Below, piece by piece: positions 1 through 8,041 of a DNA stretch of 64,000 nt. How positions within the stretch are numbered: position 1 is the first letter of the stretch; each line of letters begins with the position of its first letter. The stretch is from Mycolicibacterium tusciae (GTDB taxonomy: Bacteria; Actinomycetota; Actinomycetes; Mycobacteriales; Mycobacteriaceae): NCBI RefSeq assembly GCF_002086795.1, contig NZ_MVIM01000010.1, positions 62,001-126,000 of the forward strand, read 5' to 3'. The position numbers and the translations under genes are program-made. The notes beneath the pieces were generated by a model, which saw only the letters and a list, made by a program, of their open reading frames with translations, was not told the origin of the DNA and searched no databases.

Positions 1-1623
1 GGCGGACATCCTCTCCATCGTCGCGATCGTCTTATTCATTTCATCGGCCTGGACGAGCATGTCCGCCATGCGGTCCTGAAGGTACTTCTGGTTCATCTGC
101 TGGGTGGTGCCCTGCATGCTGATCTGGAACGGGATCGACGTGTGTTCGATCGGCTTACCGTCGGGCCGGGTGATCGCCTGAACCCGCGAAATGCCAGGTA
201 CCCGGAACACCGCCTTGGCGATCTTGTCGATCACCAGGAAGTCGGCGGAATTGCGCAGATCGTGGTCGCTCTCGATCATCAGCAACTCGGGGTTCATCCG
301 GGCCTGCGAGAAGTGCCGGTCCGCCGCCGCGTAGCCCTCGTTCGCGGGCAGGTCCGCAGGCAGGTAATTGCGGTCGTTGTAGTTGGTGCGGTATCCGGGC
401 AGGGTCAACAGGCCGATCAGCGACAGGGCGATCGTCGCCACGAGGATCGGGCCGGGCCACCGCACCACGGCAGCGCCGATCTTGCGCCATCCGCGCACCC
501 TCAGCGCGCGCTTGGGATCGAGCGTCTTGCCGAACCTGCTCGCCACGGTGATGATCGCGGCGCTGAGCGTCAGTGCGGCCAGGACCCCGACCGTCATACC
601 GATCGCCAGCGGCACACCGAGCGACTGGAAGTACGGCAGCCTGGTGAAGCTCAGACAGAAGGTGGCGCCGGCGATGGTCATGCCGGAGCCCAGCACTACG
701 TGGGCCGTGCCGTGGTACATAGTGTAGAAGGCCTGCTCTTTGTCCTCGCCGGCCGCACGCGCCTCCTGATATCGGCCTATCAGGAAGATCGCGTAGTCGG
801 TTCCGGCGGCTATCGCCAGAGTCACCAGCAGGTTCGTCGCGAAGGTCGAGAGTCCGATGATCTCGTGGTAACCGAGGAAGGCCACCACACCGCGAGCGGC
901 AGACAGCTGCAGCACCACCATGACCAGCGTCAAGAGCACGGTGACGATCGATCGGTAGACGAGCAGCAGCATCACGATGATGACCGTGAACGTGACGGCT
1001 TCGATCATGCGCATGCTGCGGTCGCCCGCGATGTGCTGGTCGGCGGCCAGCGCGGCCGGACCGGTGACGAACGCCTTGACGCCCGGTGGTGGCTGCAAGC
1101 CGTCGACGATGTCCTGCACGGCCTCGACCGACTCGTTGGCCAGCGCCTCGCCCTGGTTACCCGCGAGGTAGACCTGGACGTAGGCGGCCATGCCGTCGTT
1201 GCTCTGCGCGCCGGCGGCGGTCAGCGGATCGCTCCAGAAGTCCTGCACACTCTGCACGTGCTTCGTGTCGGCTTCGAGCCTCTTGACCATCTCGCCGTAG
1301 AAGGCGCGCGTGTCCTCGCCGAGGGGTTTGTCGCCCTCCAGCACGATCATCGCCGAGCTGTCGGAGTTGAACTCCTCGAACACCGCCCCGACGCGCTTCA
1401 TCGCGATCATCGACGGCGCGGAATCGGGGCTCATCGAGATCGCTCGCATCTGGCCGACCGTCTCCAGCTGCGGCACGACCACATTCAGCACGGCGATCAC
1501 GGCGATCCAGCCCAAAATGATCGGAATTGCAAAGGCGCGGATCATCCGGGGGATGAACGGCCTCGCAGCGTGATTGGGGCGTGGGAACGCGTCGGTCGGT
1601 GTTTCGTTCGTGGGCGCGCTCAT
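1..1623 (-). CDS. mmpL: MmpL-family RND transporter (3' end outside window)
   Basis: Inner-membrane RND-superfamily exporter of the MmpL type, which in mycobacteria moves lipids, siderophores or drugs to the periplasm. 541 codons are visible from the ATG; the frame is open to the left edge, so the C-terminal part is missing. The N-terminus has a hydrophobic helix (about residues 30-52), then a periplasmic loop with conserved RND-type text (MSPDSAPSMIAMKR). A block of membrane helices follows (about residues 200-370), then a second long loop beginning after LTLPGYRTNYNDRNYLP. The ATG overlaps the mmpS stop (ATGA), so the two are translationally coupled. The small MmpS partner suggests an MmpS4/5-MmpL4/5-like system; the substrate is unknown. 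Confidence 0.93.
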   Translation of the reverse strand, partial: MSAPTNETPTDAFPRPNHAARPFIPRMIRAFAIPIILGWIAVIAVLNVVVPQLETVGQMRAISMSPDSAPSMIAMKRVGAVFEEFNSDSSAMIVLEGDKPLGEDTRAFYGEMVKRLEADTKHVQSVQDFWSDPLTAAGAQSNDGMAAYVQVYLAGNQGEALANESVEAVQDIVDGLQPPPGVKAFVTGPAALAADQHIAGDRSMRMIEAVTFTVIIVMLLLVYRSIVTVLLTLVMVVLQLSAARGVVAFLGYHEIIGLSTFATNLLVTLAIAAGTDYAIFLIGRYQEARAAGEDKEQAFYTMYHGTAHVVLGSGMTIAGATFCLSFTRLPYFQSLGVPLAIGMTVGVLAALTLSAAIITVASRFGKTLDPKRALRVRGWRKIGAAVVRWPGPILVATIALSLIGLLTLPGYRTNYNDRNYLPADLPANEGYAAADRHFSQARMNPELLMIESDHDLRNSADFLVIDKIAKAVFRVPGISRVQAITRPDGKPIEHTSIPFQISMQGTTQQMNQKYLQDRMADMLVQADEMNKTIATMERMSA

Positions 1624-2048
1624 GCGGACTTAACAAAGCAGAAGGTCTGTGCGTTCAAGCCGTTCGACGTTCTTTCGTCTTTGATCTCGTCATCGACGGT
1701 GATACGGCACGTGATCGAGGACCCATCGCCCTGGGCGACGATGTTCGGAGCCGCCGACGGCGCAGTGGTCTGCAGCGTCAGCGACCACGGCAACCCGGCG
1801 CCGTCGATGCGCTGAGGTTTGGCGTCCAGATCCAAGTAGTTGATGTCCGCGTATGAGCCGGTACCGAAGATCTCGTACTTCACGACCTTGGGGTCGAAGG
1901 GCTCAGGATCGTCGGCGAAGACCTTCGGGGTGACGATGATGCCGTCAGCGCCGAAAAAGGTCCGGATGCGGTGGACGGTGAACCCCGCGACGGCCACTAC
2001 GATCACGATGACAATCGGGATCCAGATTTTCTTGGCGAGGCCGATCAT
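1620..2048 (-). CDS. mmpS: MmpS-family membrane accessory protein
   Basis: 142 residues, the usual length for MmpS proteins. The start chosen (MIGLAKKIWIPI) places a single hydrophobic segment at about residues 7-25, followed by a periplasmic domain with the family's typical text (VKYEIFGTGSYADINYLD) and two cysteines near the C-terminus that may pair. An upstream in-frame ATG at 2117 would add 23 polar residues before the membrane segment and is less likely. The stop overlaps the mmpL start by four bases. MmpS proteins work with the cognate MmpL in export. An AT-rich inverted repeat at 2125-2143 lies in the promoter region. Confidence 0.9.
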   Translation of the reverse strand: MIGLAKKIWIPIVIVIVVAVAGFTVHRIRTFFGADGIIVTPKVFADDPEPFDPKVVKYEIFGTGSYADINYLDLDAKPQRIDGAGLPWSLTLQTTAPSAAPNIVAQGDGSSITCRITVDDEIKDERTSNGLNAQTFCFVKSA

Positions 2049-2124
2049 GCCGATCGCCCCCGGCCCGTGCCACCCATATATGCGCCCTCGAGTTTCGTAT
2101 CCGTCGCTGTGAATCAATGTGCGT

Positions 2125-2143
2125 AACTTAGCCCGTATAAGTT
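2125..2143. promoter_or_regulatory. Inverted repeat upstream of mmpS, possible operator
   Basis: AACTTA, seven bases, TAAGTT: two perfect 6-bp arms about 77 bases upstream of the chosen mmpS start, in an AT-rich stretch. mmpS-mmpL operons are often controlled by local repressors that bind such sites. The nearby TetR gene has a quite different GC-rich palindrome at its own promoter, so it is not an obvious ligand for this site. Confidence 0.4.
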
Positions 2144-2212
2144 CTCACTCGGCACAGGTTATCTCAAGTTTTTGTGCTGCTGCCCACCACCGTCTGGGCG
2201 GTGTGATCGGCG

Positions 2213-2809
2213 TCACAATGAGGGCAGTTCGAACCGCTCCAGATACCGCTTGATGAAGGCTTCGGCCTCGTCGTGACCTCGGGTGATGCCGAGTCCGCGT
2301 TCCAGCAGCACAATCCGCGCCAGGCTGGTGACGATCATAGACATCACCACCGGCGGAAAGGCCTCCATGTCGACGCCGTGGGCGCGCATCGCCAGCGTGA
2401 CCGCGCTCTCCTCCACATCGCCGAATCGCTGCGCATAGGCCGCGATCTCACTCCTGATCTCCTTGCGGTGATTGGCCAGCCCCATGAACTCCATGAAGAG
2501 CCGTGCCCCGTGGGTGCTGTTCAGGCGCCACAGTGCGTGGAGGGGCTCGTCGTCGGCGAGGGCCTGGCGCTGGCGCTGGAGATTGGTCTCGGCGCCGTCA
2601 CGCAGTACGGCGAGAAACAGATCGTCCATGGTCGGGAAGTAGTAGTGCACCAGTGCGGGCTTGACGCCGGCCTTGGCTGCCACCCGCCGCGACGTCGCCG
2701 CGGCGTAGCCCTCCTCGAGCATTACTTGGGCAGTCGCCTTGATAAGAGCATCGCGAGTCGCCGACGTGCGTCCACCTCTTGACCGCTCACCTGTGGTGCT
2801 GCTAGACAT
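2213..2809 (-). CDS. TetR/AcrR-family transcriptional regulator
   Basis: 198 residues. The N-terminal helix-turn-helix covers about residues 17-63 (TRDALIKATAQVMLEEGY, then RRVAAKAGVKPALVHYYF, a classical TetR recognition helix). The rest is a helical ligand/dimer domain. The gene is divergent from the SDR-P450 operon starting at 2889, and a perfect 20-bp palindrome with extra half-sites sits in the 79-base gap. It therefore very likely represses itself and the SDR-P450 pair. The ligand is unknown; by context a hydrophobic substrate or CoA ester. Confidence 0.92.
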   Translation of the reverse strand: MSSSTTGERSRGGRTSATRDALIKATAQVMLEEGYAAATSRRVAAKAGVKPALVHYYFPTMDDLFLAVLRDGAETNLQRQRQALADDEPLHALWRLNSTHGARLFMEFMGLANHRKEIRSEIAAYAQRFGDVEESAVTLAMRAHGVDMEAFPPVVMSMIVTSLARIVLLERGLGITRGHDEAEAFIKRYLERFELPSL

Positions 2810-2823
2810 GGCCGCAGTCTAGA

Positions 2824-2843
2824 TGTTGGGCGATCGCCCAACA
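2824..2843. promoter_or_regulatory. Perfect 20-bp palindrome, probable TetR operator
   Basis: TGTTGGGCGATCGCCCAACA is a perfect palindrome between the divergent tetR (start 2809) and SDR (start 2889) genes. Half-site-like copies follow at about 2847-2856 (TTGCCCAACA) and 2863-2872 (TTCGCCCGAC). The position and symmetry fit a TetR dimer site covering both promoters. Confidence 0.7.
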
Positions 2844-2888
2844 AGTTGCCCAACAAGAGGGTTCGCCCGACAATCGAGGAGCGTCTGG

Positions 2889-3722
2889 ATGGCTGGTCGG
2901 ATAGACGGCAAGGTCGCGTTCATCACCGGTGCGGCGCGCGGCCAGGGCCGCAGTCACGCGGTGCGGCTGGCCCAGGAGGGCGCCGACATCATCGCGATCG
3001 ACATCTGCCGGGGCTTCGACGACTCGACGGCGCCGGCCGCCACGCCCGAGGACCTCGCCGAGACCGCGGACATGGTGAAGAACCTGGACCGTCGCATCGT
3101 GACCGCCGAGGTGGACGTCCGCGACTACGATGCGCTGAAGGCCGCGCTCGACAGCGGCGTCGAACAACTCGGCGGGCTCGACATCGTCGTCGCCAACGCC
3201 GGCATCGGCACCACCGGCGTCAAGTTGCACAAGATGCGCGAGGACATCTGGGACGAGACCATCGACATCAACCTCGGGGGAGTGTGGAAGACGGTCAAGG
3301 CGGCGGTGCCGCACCTCCTGGCCCGCGGCAGCGGCTCGATCATCATCACCAGCTCGGTCGGCGGCACCAAGGCCTACCCTCAGGTCGGCCACTACATCGC
3401 CGCCAAACACGGGGTCGTCGGCCTGATGCGGACCTTCGCAGTCGAACTGGGTGCCAAGAACATTCGCGTCAACACCGTGCATCCGACCCATGTGTGCACG
3501 CCGCTGCTGATGAACGAGGCCACGTACAAACTGTTTCGGCCCGACCTGGAAAACCCCGGCCCCGACGACCTGGCGCCGATCTGCCAGTCGTTCCACTTCC
3601 TGCCGATCCCGTGGGTCGAGCCCGTCGACATCAGCAACGCGGTGCTGTTCCTGGCCTCCGACGAAGCCCGTTACATCACCGGCGTCACCCTGCCCGTCGA
3701 CGCCGGCAGCCTGTTGAAGTAG
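2889..3722 (+). CDS. Mycofactocin-coupled SDR oxidoreductase (carveol-dehydrogenase-like)
   Basis: 277 residues. An N-terminal Rossmann motif (TGAARGQG, about residues 14-21) is followed, after the acidic residue DIC, by the extra loop typical of the mycofactocin-associated SDR family, in which bound NAD is re-oxidised through mycofactocin rather than free. Catalytic residues are Ser in ITSSVGG and Tyr/Lys in YIAAKHG. The start is set by GAGGAG at 2876-2881, seven bases before the ATG; an upstream ATG at 2823 lies inside the operator palindrome and is rejected. It is followed 10 bases later by a P450, so it probably oxidises the alcohol made by that P450. The exact substrate is unknown. Confidence 0.9.
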   Translation: MAGRIDGKVAFITGAARGQGRSHAVRLAQEGADIIAIDICRGFDDSTAPAATPEDLAETADMVKNLDRRIVTAEVDVRDYDALKAALDSGVEQLGGLDIVVANAGIGTTGVKLHKMREDIWDETIDINLGGVWKTVKAAVPHLLARGSGSIIITSSVGGTKAYPQVGHYIAAKHGVVGLMRTFAVELGAKNIRVNTVHPTHVCTPLLMNEATYKLFRPDLENPGPDDLAPICQSFHFLPIPWVEPVDISNAVLFLASDEARYITGVTLPVDAGSLLK

Positions 3723-3732
3723 GGAAAAGAAC

Positions 3733-4941
3733 ATGGCCGTGACAAAGGAAGTCAGTGACACCAAGGTGTACTACGACCCCTACGACGTCGACATCGTGGC
3801 GAGGCCGTATCCGACGTATGCGCGGCTGCGCGAGGAGGCGCCGCTCTACTACAACGAGCGCTACGATTTCTGGGCGCTGTCGCGCTACGTCGACGTCGAG
3901 AAATCCCTGAACAACTGGGAGACGTTCTCGAATCAGCGCAGTGACATCCTCGAATTGGTGAAGTCGGATTTCGACATGCCCAAGGGCGTGATGATGTTCG
4001 AGGACCCGCCGATCCACACCATGCTGCGCGGGTTGATGTCGCGGGTCTTCACGCCGCGGCGAATGGCCGAGATCGAAGATCAGATCCGCAACTACTGCAT
4101 CAATTGCCTTGACCCCCTTGTCGGTTCGGAGAGCTTCGACATCGTGGCCGAGCTCGCCGCGATGATGCCGATGCGGGTGATCGGGATGCTGCTGGGCATC
4201 CCCGAATCCGACCAGGTCGGCTTCCGGGACCGCAACGACGCCAACCTGCGGACCAAGCCGGGTGCGCCGATGAAGGTCGCCAAGGCCGACGCGATCGCCG
4301 ACGGCAGGATGTACGCCGACTACGTCGAGTGGCGTTCGAAGAACCCTTCCGACGATCTGATGACGGCGCTGCTCAACGTCGAGTTCACCGACGAGGACGG
4401 TGTGACGCGCAAGCTGCATCGCAAGGAGGTGTTGCACTACACCCAGGTGGTCGCGGGCGCGGGCAACGAGACGACCGGCAGGCTCATCGGCTGGCTGGCC
4501 AAGGTGCTGGCCGAGCATCCGGATCAGCGCCGCGAGATCGCGGACGACCGATCGCTGCTGATCCCCGCGATCGACGAGACACTGCGCTTCGAGCCGACGG
4601 GACCGCACGTAGCCCGTTATATGGCAAAGGATTTCGAGGCCTACGGACAAACGGTGCCCGCCGGCAGTGCGATGTTGTTGCTCTTCGGTGCCGCCAACCG
4701 CGATCCGGATCGCTTCGAGGACCCCGATACGTTCAACATCCACCGCAGCGGTTCACACCTGACATTCGGTAAGGGTCTGCACTACTGCCTGGGCGCCAAC
4801 CTGGCCCGGCTCGAGGGACGTGTCGCGCTCGACGAGCTGCTCAACCGCTGGCCGGAGTGGGACATCGACTACGAAACCGCGCAGCTCGCACCGACATCGA
4901 CCGTTCGCGGCTGGGAAAAGCTGCGGATCGTCGTGGGCTGA
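3733..4941 (+). CDS. Cytochrome P450
   Basis: 402 residues, a normal bacterial soluble P450. The I-helix oxygen-activation motif reads AGAGNETTG (about residue 243), the ExxR pair is ETLR, and the heme loop is FGKGLHYCLG with Cys352 as thiolate ligand. It lies 10 bases after the mycofactocin-type SDR, likely in one transcript. The pair suggests hydroxylation followed by alcohol oxidation. Electron donors are not adjacent; the Rieske-type protein at 23789 and the reductase at 49724 are the only redox partners in the window. Confidence 0.94.
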   Translation: MAVTKEVSDTKVYYDPYDVDIVARPYPTYARLREEAPLYYNERYDFWALSRYVDVEKSLNNWETFSNQRSDILELVKSDFDMPKGVMMFEDPPIHTMLRGLMSRVFTPRRMAEIEDQIRNYCINCLDPLVGSESFDIVAELAAMMPMRVIGMLLGIPESDQVGFRDRNDANLRTKPGAPMKVAKADAIADGRMYADYVEWRSKNPSDDLMTALLNVEFTDEDGVTRKLHRKEVLHYTQVVAGAGNETTGRLIGWLAKVLAEHPDQRREIADDRSLLIPAIDETLRFEPTGPHVARYMAKDFEAYGQTVPAGSAMLLLFGAANRDPDRFEDPDTFNIHRSGSHLTFGKGLHYCLGANLARLEGRVALDELLNRWPEWDIDYETAQLAPTSTVRGWEKLRIVVG

Positions 4942-4986
4942 GCGGAACTGCTGTCGGTTTGAAAGCGCCGAAATCCGGCAAACCTG

Positions 4987-5214
4987 ATGAGCATGTCAAA
5001 GCTACTTCGTCCGGCAATCGTCGCGGCTGTCTGCGCGCCCATTCTCTCGGTCGTTACAGCAGCCTCCGTTGGGGCGCAGCCCCTCAACTGCCCGCCGGGG
5101 CAGTACTGGGATCCGGGTTCAAACACCTGTAAGAACTCGGTGCCGCTCAATTGTGCGCCCGGCCAGTACTGGAACCCGATCACCAATCTCTGCCGTCCGC
5201 TCGGCCAGTACTAA
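4987..5214 (+). CDS. Small secreted protein with two Cys-containing repeats
   Basis: 75 residues. Residues 1-30 are a Sec-type signal peptide (basic N-terminus, hydrophobic core, cleavage after VGA). The mature part is two tandem copies of a unit of about 21 residues, with pattern N-C-x-P-G-Q-Y-W-[DN]-P-x-x-N-x-C: one ends SNTC, the other TNLC. Each unit has two cysteines, so each could form its own disulphide loop; aromatic and Gly-Pro residues recall small carbohydrate- or surface-binding modules. No family is recognised with certainty. It is 45 bases after the P450, and a strong hairpin begins six bases after its stop. Confidence 0.75.
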   Translation: MSMSKLLRPAIVAAVCAPILSVVTAASVGAQPLNCPPGQYWDPGSNTCKNSVPLNCAPGQYWNPITNLCRPLGQY

Positions 5215-5219
5215 AACTT

Positions 5220-5272
5220 GCGATTTGTGCACGTTTAGGAGCGCTCACCGCTCCTAAACGTGCACAAATCGC
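5220..5272. terminator. Perfect 24-bp inverted repeat between convergent genes
   Basis: Arms 5220-5243 and 5249-5272 are perfectly complementary over 24 bp with a 5-base loop (CTCAC). The repeat sits between the stops of the secreted-protein gene (5214) and the convergent fadD17-like gene (5276). Position and symmetry fit a bidirectional terminator, but the long perfect stem without a U tract also fits a dispersed intergenic palindrome. Confidence 0.75.
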
Positions 5273-5275
5273 TCC

Positions 5276-6853
5276 CTAAGCGCGCGTGTAGCGGGTGCCG
5301 CGCGGTTCGCGGACCCAGAGTTCACCGTCACCCGCGGTTGGGCCCTGCGCCGCGAGTTCGCGCTTGAGCACCTTGTGCGTCGCGGTCGTCGGCAACTCGC
5401 GCGCGATGCGGACATATCGCGGCCAACCCTTGGGTGACAGGTCGGATTGCGCGGCCAGGAAGGTTTCGAAATCCTCGGGGGTCAGGGTGGCGCCGTCGTT
5501 GAGCACGATCGCCGCCATGATCTGGTCGCCCACGCTTTCGTCGGGCACCGCGTAGATGGCGACCAGGTTGATATCGGGCAATCGGATGAGAATGCGCTCG
5601 ATCGGGGCGGCGGCCATGTTCTCACCGTCGACGCGTAACCAGTCGCCGCTGCGGCCGGCGAGATAGATCCAGCCGTCGGCGTCCTGGTAGGCCAGGTCGC
5701 CCGACCAGTACATGCCGTGGCGCATGCGCTCGGCGGTCGCATCGTCGGCGTTGTAGTAACCGGTGAAAAAGCCCTGCCCGTCGGTGTTGACGAGTTCACC
5801 GATCGCCTCGTCGGCGTTGATGAGTGCACCGTCGGCGTCGAACTGTGCGGGCGGACATTCGGTGACGGTTTCGGGGTTGTAGATCGCCACCCCCGGAAAC
5901 CCTTTGCCGAGTGAGCCTTTCGGCGTGCCCTCCTCGCGCGTGATGATGACCGCGTTCTCGGTGGAGCCGAAACCGTCCCACACCGTGCAGCCGAAGCGCC
6001 GCTGGAACGCTTCGATATCTCGGTCGCTGGCTTCGTTGCCGAACGCGATCCGCAACGTCGTGTCCGCGTCGCCGGGTTGTTCGGGCGTGGCCAGGATGTA
6101 GGCCAGCGGCTTGCCGACGTAGTTCATGTAGGTGGCGCCGTAGCGGCGGACGTCGTCGACGAAGTTCGACGCCGAGAACTTCGCGGGCGCCATCGCCGCG
6201 CCCCTGGCCAGCGCCACGCCCCAGCCCGCCACCAACGCATTGGAATGAAACAGCGGCATCGACAGGTAGCACGTGTCGTCCTCGTAGACCTCGAACTTCT
6301 CGACGAGGGCCTGGCCCGACATCAACACCATGAAATGCGACACTCGCACGGGCTTCGGGTTGCCGCTCGTCCCCGACGTGAAGATCAACATGTAGGTGTC
6401 CATCGGTTCGACCTCGCGGAAGGGCGTGAGGTCACCGGCGGACTCGAGCATCCGCGCCCAGTCGTCGGTCGAGGTGTCGAGGACCTGCACTCCGTCGAGG
6501 TCGAGACCGTCGAGTAAGGGCCGATGTTCGGCATCGGTCACCACGATCTGACAGTCGGCGCGCCGGATGTCGGCCGCCAGCGCATCGCCGCGCCTTGTCG
6601 AGTTGATGCCGCACAGCACGTAGCCGCCGATGCCCGCGGCAGCCATCTGGTTCAGGAATTCCGGGCTGTTGCCCATCAGTACGCCGACGTGCAGTGGGCG
6701 GTCGTAGTCGGCGATGGCGAGCAGCGCGGCGGCGCGGGCCGACGCGTCGCTCAGATGTTCACGCCAGGTCCACGTGGCGTCGCCGTGCTTCACCGCAACG
6801 GAGTCCGACGTCGCGCGTTCGCGAAGCAATTGCTGGATGGTCTCGCTTGGCAT
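5276..6853 (-). CDS. fadD17: FadD17-like acyl-CoA ligase
   Basis: 525 residues from the ATG at 6853 (MPSETIQQLL). ANL-superfamily adenylating enzyme: P-loop FTSGTSGNPK, the A5-type motif GFGSTENA, and a hinge region SGDLAYQDADG with the C-terminal Lys in THKVLKREL. The text resembles M. tuberculosis FadD17 closely (CYVSMPLFHSNA-, RRYGATY-NYVGKPL-, DWLRVDGEN-type blocks), a ligase linked to sterol side-chain acids. It would make an acyl-CoA from ATP, CoA and a carboxylic acid. An alternative ATG at 6877 overlaps the divergent gene and is less likely. It stands alone, divergent from the amidohydrolase. Confidence 0.88.
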   Translation of the reverse strand: MPSETIQQLLRERATSDSVAVKHGDATWTWREHLSDASARAAALLAIADYDRPLHVGVLMGNSPEFLNQMAAAGIGGYVLCGINSTRRGDALAADIRRADCQIVVTDAEHRPLLDGLDLDGVQVLDTSTDDWARMLESAGDLTPFREVEPMDTYMLIFTSGTSGNPKPVRVSHFMVLMSGQALVEKFEVYEDDTCYLSMPLFHSNALVAGWGVALARGAAMAPAKFSASNFVDDVRRYGATYMNYVGKPLAYILATPEQPGDADTTLRIAFGNEASDRDIEAFQRRFGCTVWDGFGSTENAVIITREEGTPKGSLGKGFPGVAIYNPETVTECPPAQFDADGALINADEAIGELVNTDGQGFFTGYYNADDATAERMRHGMYWSGDLAYQDADGWIYLAGRSGDWLRVDGENMAAAPIERILIRLPDINLVAIYAVPDESVGDQIMAAIVLNDGATLTPEDFETFLAAQSDLSPKGWPRYVRIARELPTTATHKVLKRELAAQGPTAGDGELWVREPRGTRYTRA

Positions 6854-6876
6854 GCTGGTAGTTCTAGCATCCACCA

Positions 6877-7941
6877 ATGAGGATCATTGACGCCGACGGT
6901 CACGTCGCCGAGGGAGCGTCGCTTGCGGTCGAGGCGATGCGGCGCTGGCCCGAACTCATCGTGCCCAGAGAAGACGGACGAGCCCTCGTCATCGAGGGCC
7001 GCAACTACCCGGAGTCCGACGGTCCGGGAGCCGGCTGTCCCCGAGAACACGGTCTGTCGACGGCGCCGGGCATCGACTACTCATCTCCTGAAGGCGTGCT
7101 CGGGGACGCCGACCGCGACCAGATCGACACGATGGTGTTGTATCCGAGCCTGGGACTGTGCGTGCCGACGCTGGAAGACCCCGAGTTCGCCGCGGGTTTC
7201 GCGCGGCTGTACAACCAGTGGATCGCCGACGACTGCCGCTCGTCGGGCGGGCGGTTGCGCGGAATCGCGGTGACCCCGATCGAACACGGCGCTGTCGCGG
7301 TCGAGGTGATGCGTGAGGCCAAGGACCTCGGACTCGTCGCGACCCACGTCCCGCCGGCGCTGAAGACACGAAACCTCGACCATCCCGACCTCGATCCGTT
7401 CTATGCCGCCGCCGTCGAACTCGATATGCCCCTGGGCATCCACGGCGCCCCGGGCATGCACTTGCCGAAAGTGGGCGTCGACCGGTTCACCAACTACATC
7501 CAGGTGCACTGTGTGAGCTTCCCGTTCGACCAGATGACGGCGATGACCGCGCTCATCTCCGGCGGCGTTTTCGACAGGCATCCCGACCTGCGGGTCGCGT
7601 TTCTCGAAGCCGGGGTGGGATGGGTGCCGTTCTTCATCGACCGGCTGCACGAACACTTCGAGAAGCGTGGCCATTGGATCGACGGCGGCTGGCAGCGCGA
7701 CCCGGGAGAGTATCTGCGCGCGGGCAATATCTGGACGACGTGCGAGCCCGAGGAGCCGATTCTGCCCGGCGTCATCGATGTACTCGGGGACGACTTCATC
7801 ATGTTCGCCAGCGACTATCCCCACTGGGATGGTGAATGGCCGCACAGCACAGAGCATTTGAGAAATCGCCCGGATATCGGCGAAGACTCTCGCGCGAAAA
7901 TCGGCGGGTTGAATGCCCAGCGATTCTACTCCCTGAACTGA
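6877..7941 (+). CDS. Amidohydrolase-2 family metal-dependent hydrolase/decarboxylase
   Basis: 354 residues. The TIM-barrel metal motif DADGHV is at residues 5-10; a mid-protein His lies in LGIHGAPG, and the C-terminal acid is in ASDYPHWDG. These are the complete ligand set of the ACMSD-like amidohydrolase-2 family, whose members hydrolyse C-C or C-N bonds or decarboxylate. There is no Shine-Dalgarno; TAGCAT at 6865-6870 is a plausible -10 box six bases upstream, so the mRNA may be leaderless. Its role in the island is likely ring or side-chain hydrolysis, but the reaction is not known. Confidence 0.85.
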   Translation: MRIIDADGHVAEGASLAVEAMRRWPELIVPREDGRALVIEGRNYPESDGPGAGCPREHGLSTAPGIDYSSPEGVLGDADRDQIDTMVLYPSLGLCVPTLEDPEFAAGFARLYNQWIADDCRSSGGRLRGIAVTPIEHGAVAVEVMREAKDLGLVATHVPPALKTRNLDHPDLDPFYAAAVELDMPLGIHGAPGMHLPKVGVDRFTNYIQVHCVSFPFDQMTAMTALISGGVFDRHPDLRVAFLEAGVGWVPFFIDRLHEHFEKRGHWIDGGWQRDPGEYLRAGNIWTTCEPEEPILPGVIDVLGDDFIMFASDYPHWDGEWPHSTEHLRNRPDIGEDSRAKIGGLNAQRFYSLN

Positions 7942-7988
7942 ACCGCTGCGATCTCAACTCTGTTCGCGTGCGCTTCCGGCCCGTCTTG

Positions 7989-8006
7989 CTATTTTTGCTA
8001 AGATAG
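7989..8006. promoter_or_regulatory. AT-rich 18-bp motif, site A of a putative regulon
   Basis: CTATTTTTGCTAAGATAG, an imperfect palindrome (outer CTAT/ATAG arms, inner TT/AA), 35 bases upstream of the Rieske oxygenase start. It is nearly the same as motifs at 23743, 31636, 37318 and 39841, with a weaker one at 15441. In DNA this GC-rich, such an AT island repeated at promoters points to a shared operator. Confidence 0.65.
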
Positions 8007-8041
8007 GAAAACTGTCCGCGGGGGCGTGATGGGGTGAGTGC

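Noticed and set aside
142..1815. Long open frame on the plus strand, 557 codons
   Set aside because: It is antisense to mmpL/mmpS, is rich in His/Arg/Gly as expected of a shadow frame in GC-rich DNA, and has no domain or ribosome site.
2188..2203. CACCG/CGGTG hairpin downstream of tetR
   Set aside because: Only 5 bp of stem and no U-rich tail on either strand.
7942..8041. KstR- or KstR2-type sterol operators in the island's promoters
   Set aside because: No T-N2-AAC-N2-GTT-N2-A or CAAG-N2-CTTG pattern was found near these starts; the AT-rich motif is different.
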